Assembly (NCBI RefSeq): GCF_024970185.1
Contig: NZ_CP103965.1
Span: forward strand, 4,669,001-4,733,000
DNA from: Pseudomonas sp. N3-W
GTDB lineage: Bacteria; Pseudomonadota; Gammaproteobacteria; Pseudomonadales; Pseudomonadaceae
Direction of reading: 5' to 3'
DNA: 64,000 nt
Shown: in pieces, positions 59,834 to 64,000 of the stretch
Position numbering within the stretch: position 1 is the stretch's first letter
How the letters are laid out: every line of letters starts with the position of its first letter
The notes under the pieces: model-generated
Told to the model about the DNA's origin: nothing
Databases searched by the model: none
What the model saw: the letters and a program-made list of their open reading frames with translations, nothing else
Position numbers and translations under genes: made by a program

Positions 59834-61168
59834 ATGCCGAAACCTGCCGTTGCGCTCGACTTATTATTACTGCCGACCTGGCTGGTACCCGTCGAACCCG
59901 CTGGCGTGGTTCTCAAGGAGCATGGCCTGGGCATCCGCGACGGTCGCATTGTGTTTATCGGCCCGCGCGCCGAAGCGCTCAAGTGTAACGCCAGCGAAAT
60001 CCGCGAATTGCCGGATGTATTGCTCAGCCCCGGCCTGATCAACGCCCACGGTCACGCGGCGATGACACTGTTTCGCGGCCTGGCCGATGATCTGCCACTG
60101 ATGACCTGGCTGGAGAACCATATCTGGCCGGCTGAAGCCAAGTGGGTCGATGAAGCCTTTGTCCGTGACGGCACGGACCTGGCCATCGCCGAGCAGATCA
60201 AAGGTGGCATCACCTGTTTCTCTGACATGTATTTCTTCCCGAAGGTTGCCAGCGAGCGCGTGCACAACAGCGGCATTCGCGCGCAGATCGCGATTCCGAT
60301 CCTCGACTTTCCGATTCCAGGCGCCAGCACGGCGGATGAAGCCATTCGTCAGGGCGTCGAATTGTTCGGCGATCTCAAGCATCACGAACGGATCAGGATC
60401 ACCTTCGGCCCGCACGCCCCCTACACCGTCGGCGACGAGAACCTGGAAAAAATCCGGATGATTGCCGAAGAGCTGGACGCAGCAATTCACATGCACGTCC
60501 ACGAAACCGCCTTCGAGGTGCAGCAGTCGGTTGAGCAGCGTGGCGAACGCCCGCTGGCCCGTCTTGCTCGCCTGGGTTTGCTGGGTCCGCGCTTCCAGGC
60601 CGTTCACATGACCCAGATCAGCGAGGAAGACCTGGCGTTACTGGTAGAAAGCAACACCCATGTGATTCATTGCCCGGAGTCGAACCTGAAACTGGCCAGC
60701 GGCTTCTGCCCGGTGGAGCGCCTGTGGCAGGCTGGCGTCAATGTTGCGGTCGGCACTGATGGCGCGGCCAGCAACAATGACCTGGACCTGCTCGGTGAAA
60801 CCCGTACCGCCGCGCTGCTGGCCAAGGCCGTTGCCGGCTCGGCCACGGCGCTGGATGCCCATCGCGCCCTGCGCATGGCCACCCTCAACGGCGCTCGCGC
60901 ACTGGGGATCGAGGCTGACGTCGGCTCGCTGGAAATCGGCAAGGCTGCCGACATCGTTGCATTCGACCTGTCCGGCCTGGCGCAGCAGCCCGTGTACGAC
61001 CCGGTTTCGCAACTTATCTACGCCACGAGCCGTGATTGCGTGAAACACCTGTGGGTCGCCGGCAAGCAGTTGCTCGACGACCGGCGCCTGACACGCCTGG
61101 ATGAAGAACAGCTGTGCGCGACCGCCAAGGCCTGGGGCCAACGCATCAGTGGCCATACCGAATTGTAA
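59834..61168 (+). CDS. mtaD: 5-methylthioadenosine/S-adenosylhomocysteine deaminase
   Basis: A 444-residue amidohydrolase (TRZ/ATZ family). Metal and catalytic residues lie in [32 protein letters not shown] and [16 protein letters not shown]. It deaminates 5-methylthioadenosine or S-adenosylhomocysteine; in Pseudomonas it acts in methionine salvage with a downstream phosphorylase and mtnA. A GC-rich hairpin follows its stop (about 61171-61193) without a T run. Confidence 0.93.
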   Translation: MPKPAVALDLLLLPTWLVPVEPAGVVLKEHGLGIRDGRIVFIGPRAEALKCNASEIRELPDVLLSPGLINAHGHAAMTLFRGLADDLPLMTWLENHIWPAEAKWVDEAFVRDGTDLAIAEQIKGGITCFSDMYFFPKVASERVHNSGIRAQIAIPILDFPIPGASTADEAIRQGVELFGDLKHHERIRITFGPHAPYTVGDENLEKIRMIAEELDAAIHMHVHETAFEVQQSVEQRGERPLARLARLGLLGPRFQAVHMTQISEEDLALLVESNTHVIHCPESNLKLASGFCPVERLWQAGVNVAVGTDGAASNNDLDLLGETRTAALLAKAVAGSATALDAHRALRMATLNGARALGIEADVGSLEIGKAADIVAFDLSGLAQQPVYDPVSQLIYATSRDCVKHLWVAGKQLLDDRRLTRLDEEQLCATAKAWGQRISGHTEL

Positions 61169-61228
61169 GAAGCCCCGGACGACAAACCGGGGCAACAGGA
61201 TTTTTCAAGTTTTTCGAGGATTTAAACC

Positions 61229-61927
61229 ATGAGCAACGTCGACCACGCCGAGATCGCCAAATTCGAAGCCCTGGCTCACCGCTGGTGGGACCGCGAGAGC
61301 GAGTTCAAACCGCTGCACGACATCAACCCGTTGCGGGTCAACTGGATTGACGAGCGAGTCAATCTGGCCGGAAAGAAAGTCCTCGACGTCGGTTGCGGCG
61401 GCGGCATTCTCAGCGAAGCCATGGCCCAGCGTGGCGCTACCGTGATGGGCATCGACATGGGCGAAGCGCCATTGGCGGTCGCCCAGTTGCATCAACTGGA
61501 ATCCGGCGTCAGCGTCGAATACCGGCAGATCACCGCCGAAGACCTGGCCGAAGAAATGCCCGAGCAGTTCGATGTGGTCACCTGCCTGGAAATGCTTGAG
61601 CACGTACCGGACCCCTCTTCGGTGATCCGCGCCTGTTTCCGCATGGTCAAGCCCGGCGGCCAGGTGTTCTTCTCGACCATCAACCGCAATCCGAAGGCGT
61701 ATCTGTTCGCTATCATCGGCGCCGAATACATCATGAAGCTGCTGCCGCGCGGCACCCATGACTTCAAGAAATTCATCCGCCCGTCCGAACTCGGTGCCTG
61801 GAGCCGCATGGCCGGCCTGACCGTCAAGGACATCATCGGCCTGACCTACAACCCACTGACCAAGCACTACAAGCTGGCGGCGGACGTTGACGTCAACTAC
61901 ATGATCCAGACCCTGCGCGAGGAATAA
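61229..61927 (+). CDS. ubiG: Ubiquinone biosynthesis O-methyltransferase UbiG
   Basis: A 232-residue SAM methyltransferase with [16 protein letters not shown] (SAM loop, about 52-67), [16 protein letters not shown] and [22 protein letters not shown], the last typical of UbiG. It performs both O-methylations in ubiquinone synthesis. An AGGA precedes it. It is followed four bases later by mupP. Confidence 0.96.
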   Translation: MSNVDHAEIAKFEALAHRWWDRESEFKPLHDINPLRVNWIDERVNLAGKKVLDVGCGGGILSEAMAQRGATVMGIDMGEAPLAVAQLHQLESGVSVEYRQITAEDLAEEMPEQFDVVTCLEMLEHVPDPSSVIRACFRMVKPGGQVFFSTINRNPKAYLFAIIGAEYIMKLLPRGTHDFKKFIRPSELGAWSRMAGLTVKDIIGLTYNPLTKHYKLAADVDVNYMIQTLREE

Positions 61928-61931
61928 GCCG

Positions 61932-62603
61932 ATGCGAATCAGAGCAGTCCTTTTCGACATGGACGGCACCCTGCTCGACACCGCGCCGGACTTCATCGCC
62001 ATCTGCCAGGCGATGCGCGCTGATCGTGGCCTGGCGCCGATGAACGACCAGCACATCCGCGACGAAATCTCCGGTGGCGCCAAGGCCATGGTTGCCGTGA
62101 CGTTTTCCATGGACCCGGAATCGCCAGGCTTCGAGGAACTGCGCCTGGAGTTTCTGGAGCGCTATCTGGCCGGCTGCGCGGTACACAGCAAACTGTTCGA
62201 CGGCATGGGCGAACTGCTGGCCGACATCGAGAAGGCCAATCTGATCTGGGGTGTGGTTACCAACAAGCCCTTGCGCTTTGCCGAGCCGATCATGCAGCAG
62301 CTTGGATTGGCCGAGCGTTCGGCGTTGCTGATCTGCCCCGATCATGTGAAAAACAGCAAACCTGACCCGGAACCGCTGATCCTGGCGTGCAAGATGCTCG
62401 ACCTGGACCCGGCCAGTGTGCTGTTTGTCGGTGATGACTTGCGCGATATCGAGTCGGGCCGCGATGCCGGCACCAAGACCGCCGCCGTAACCTATGGCTA
62501 CATTCACCCGCAAGACAACCCGCGGCATTGGGGAGCGGATGTGGTGGTGGATCACCCGCTGGAACTGCGCAAGGTGCTGGATAACGCGCTGTGTAGCTGC
62601 TGA
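61932..62603 (+). CDS. mupP: HAD phosphatase, N-acetylmuramic acid 6-phosphate phosphatase
   Basis: A 223-residue HAD hydrolase. Motif [15 protein letters not shown], motif [11 protein letters not shown], motif III Lys in [10 protein letters not shown] and motif [18 protein letters not shown] are complete. Annotated in many genomes as phosphoglycolate phosphatase. The position after ubiG matches the Pseudomonas gene (PA3172 as I recall) shown to be MupP, which dephosphorylates MurNAc-6P in peptidoglycan recycling. The specific substrate is inferred from context. Confidence 0.88.
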   Translation: MRIRAVLFDMDGTLLDTAPDFIAICQAMRADRGLAPMNDQHIRDEISGGAKAMVAVTFSMDPESPGFEELRLEFLERYLAGCAVHSKLFDGMGELLADIEKANLIWGVVTNKPLRFAEPIMQQLGLAERSALLICPDHVKNSKPDPEPLILACKMLDLDPASVLFVGDDLRDIESGRDAGTKTAAVTYGYIHPQDNPRHWGADVVVDHPLELRKVLDNALCSC

Positions 62604-62625
62604 CCTGACTGCCTGAGGAACCATC

Positions 62626-62750
62626 TGTGGCGAGGGGGCTTGCCCCCGATCGACTGCGAAACAGTCGTAAACCGGTGAATACGGTGTTGCTGGGAGAATG
62701 CCAGGGAGCGCTTCGCACTCCGACGGGGGCAAGCCCCCCTCGCCACAACA
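62626..62750. repeat. Second-class REP unit between mupP and yciK
   Basis: GTGGCGAGGGGGCTTGCCCC (62627) is followed by CGTAAACCGGTGAA, then GGAGCGCTTCGCACTCC and an inverted end GGGGGCAAGCCCCCCTCGCC. Same design as the cluster at 55325. A further partial copy (CCCTCGCCACAG) follows at 62754. Confidence 0.87.
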
Positions 62751-62805
62751 GCGCCCTCGCCACAGGTGCGACGCCTGCCTACTGTTGAATTGTGTGAGGT
62801 TTTTA

Positions 62806-63546
62806 ATGTTTGATTATTCCGCTCGCCCTGAACTGCTCAAGGACCGGGTCATCCTGGTCACCGGCGCTGGCCGTGGCATCGGTGCGGCCGCCGCCAAAAC
62901 CTACGCAGCCCATGGCGCCACGGTACTGCTGCTGGGCAAGACCGAAGCCAACCTGACGCAGGTCTACGACGAAATCGAAGCCGCCGGCCACCCACAGCCA
63001 GCCGTGATTCCGTTCAACCTGGAAACTGCCCTGCCCCATCAATACGATGAGCTGGCGGCCATGATCGAAACCGAATTCGGCCACCTCGACGGCTTGCTGC
63101 ACAACGCGTCGATCATTGGCCCCCGCACGCCGATCGAACAGCTGTCCGGCGAAAATTTCATGCGCGTGATGCACGTCAACGTCAACGCGATGTTCATGCT
63201 CACCAGCACCCTGCTGCCATTGCTCAAGCTGTCCCGGGACGCTTCGGTGGTGTTCACCTCCAGCAGTGTCGGACGCAAGGGCCGGGCCTACTGGGGCGCC
63301 TATGGTGTGTCGAAGTTCGCTACCGAAGGCCTGATGCAAACCCTGGCCGACGAAGTCGACAGCGTCGCCCCGGTGCGTTCCAACAGCATCAACCCGGGCG
63401 CCACCCGTACCAGCATGCGTGCACAGGCTTATCCGGCGGAAAACCCGCAGAACAATCCGACACCCGAGGAGATCATGCCGGTCTACCTTTACCTGATGGG
63501 ACCGGACAGTACCGGCATCAACGGCCAGGCATTCAACGCCCAGTAA
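62806..63546 (+). CDS. yciK: SDR family oxidoreductase, YciK type
   Basis: A 246-residue classical SDR with TGAGRGIGAAAAKTYA (cofactor loop), HNASIIGPR, FTSSSVGRKGRAYWGAYGVSK (Ser/Tyr/Lys) and the C-terminal GPDSTGINGQAFNAQ. YciK is conserved across gammaproteobacteria with no settled substrate. It lies after the ubiG-mupP pair in Pseudomonas; here a REP unit and 200 bases intervene. The ATG at 62806 follows GAGG. Confidence 0.93.
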   Translation: MFDYSARPELLKDRVILVTGAGRGIGAAAAKTYAAHGATVLLLGKTEANLTQVYDEIEAAGHPQPAVIPFNLETALPHQYDELAAMIETEFGHLDGLLHNASIIGPRTPIEQLSGENFMRVMHVNVNAMFMLTSTLLPLLKLSRDASVVFTSSSVGRKGRAYWGAYGVSKFATEGLMQTLADEVDSVAPVRSNSINPGATRTSMRAQAYPAENPQNNPTPEEIMPVYLYLMGPDSTGINGQAFNAQ

Positions 63547-63711
63547 CAGCCGTGCGTCGCTTTTGTGCCGTGGCAGATTACCGTCGCGGCACACAAAGTT
63601 GCTCGCCATGAGCGCTTTCCAAGTCAAAAAGTTGCCGCACCATCCGACATCCCGCCGCACAGGGCATTTCAAGTAAATGATTTGAAACGTTTTTTATCCG
63701 AATGAACTGAA

Positions 63712-63727
63712 TGGCACGACTTTCGCT
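63712..63727 (+). promoter_or_regulatory. Candidate sigma-54 promoter
   Basis: TGGCACGACTTTCGCT has the GG-N10-GC spacing of RpoN promoters and matches TGGCACG-N4-TTGCW with one change (TC for TT). Located 194 bases before the truncated ORF at the window edge. No activator gene is seen here; based on the motif alone. Confidence 0.5.
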
Positions 63728-63770
63728 CTAATTTTGCTCAGACACGCAGTGTGAAAGCAGACAGGGCGCC

Positions 63771-63868
63771 GCTTGGGCCGACAGGTTACTAATCTTCGGT
63801 AAAGCGGATTAAACTCAGGCCACATGTCCTACGGGACTGATGGACCAGTATGACGCGCAGCCCAAAGC
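63771..63868 (+). ncRNA. Possible structured leader RNA
   Basis: GCTTGGGC (63771) can pair with GCCCAAAGC (63860-63868) with one bulged base, enclosing about 80 bases that contain a perfect GTCCTACGGGAC hairpin (63826-63837) and other short pairings. This looks like a folded 5' leader between the promoter and the next gene. I do not recognise it as a known riboswitch family. Confidence 0.35.
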
Positions 63869-63920
63869 CGCTCTCACCCAGCCTGTAAGACAGCCTTACT
63901 GCTTTAGGGGCTCACGCCAT

Positions 63921-64000
63921 ATGAAATCACCTTCCCAGACCAACGCAATTGACTTCGATAGCGCCAAATTGCAACGCCTGGGCTTTGGTCAGCAGCCACC
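63921..64000 (+). CDS. Unidentified protein, 5' end only
   Basis: An ATG at 63921 opens a frame (MKSPSQTNAIDFDSAKLQRL) that stays open to the window end, 26 codons. No domain can be read from so short a piece. A weak ribosome site (AGGGG, about ten bases upstream) and a preceding promoter and leader support translation. In P. aeruginosa the next genes after the yciK region include a GGDEF protein as I recall, but this is not enough to name it. Confidence 0.5.
   Translation, partial: MKSPSQTNAIDFDSAKLQRLGFGQQP

Noticed and set aside
63547..63920. Cyclic di-GMP (GEMM) riboswitch in the last leader
   Set aside because: The conserved GEMM core and tetraloop-receptor segments are not present.

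Overview
This window looks like a chromosomal segment of a fluorescent Pseudomonas (P. fluorescens group, exact species not resolved). The evidence is the oprI/tesA/greB block, the serC-pheA-hisC-tyrA/aroA-cmk-rpsA-ihfB block next to an O-antigen locus ending in wbpM, the gyrA-mtnA-mtaD-ubiG-mupP-yciK block, and many REP/REPIN palindromes with the GTGGGAGC core. No tRNA, rRNA, CRISPR, prophage or insertion sequence was seen.

Layout. 0-15.4 kb holds mostly envelope and housekeeping genes: oprI, an L,D-transpeptidase, tesA with a divergent YbbA/YbbP-type ABC exporter, greB, a DoxX protein, an MltF-like lytic transglycosylase, a TatD nuclease, a chemoreceptor, a thioesterase, a CHAD protein and a patatin. 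15.4-23.5 kb is a full kdpFABCDE potassium-uptake operon on the minus strand, including a 29-residue KdpF. Its intergenic gaps carry two REPINs. 23.7-26.5 kb is rmlBAD without rmlC. 27-29.7 kb is a TetR regulator facing a FabF-like ketosynthase/SDR pair.

30-46 kb is the surface-polysaccharide (O-antigen) region. A larger Wzz lies at its left edge and a second Wzz at its right. Between them the minus-strand genes run rmlA2, acyltransferase, wecE-like transaminase, wzxE-like flippase, GT2, EpsG-type polymerase, epimerase, GT4, wbpV-like reductase, wbpL and wbpM, followed by a comEA-like gene. The first part follows the enterobacterial common antigen order (rffH-rffC-rffA-wzxE-GT-wzy). The second part follows the Pseudomonas wbpU-V-L-M order. 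The middle (about 37-45 kb) is visibly AT-rich compared with its flanks, as expected of an exchanged O-antigen cassette. I infer a unit started by WbpL with a UDP-6-deoxy-HexNAc and extended by two glycosyltransferases, one probably using a dTDP-Fuc4N derivative. Wzx would flip it, the EpsG-like protein polymerise it, and the Wzz proteins set its length.

46-63.5 kb is conserved core: lapA-like, ihfB, rpsA, cmk, tyrA-aroA fusion, hisC, pheA, serC, gyrA, mtnA (all minus), then mtaD, ubiG, mupP and yciK (plus). The window ends in the first codons of an unidentified plus-strand gene with a good sigma-54-type promoter and a foldable leader.
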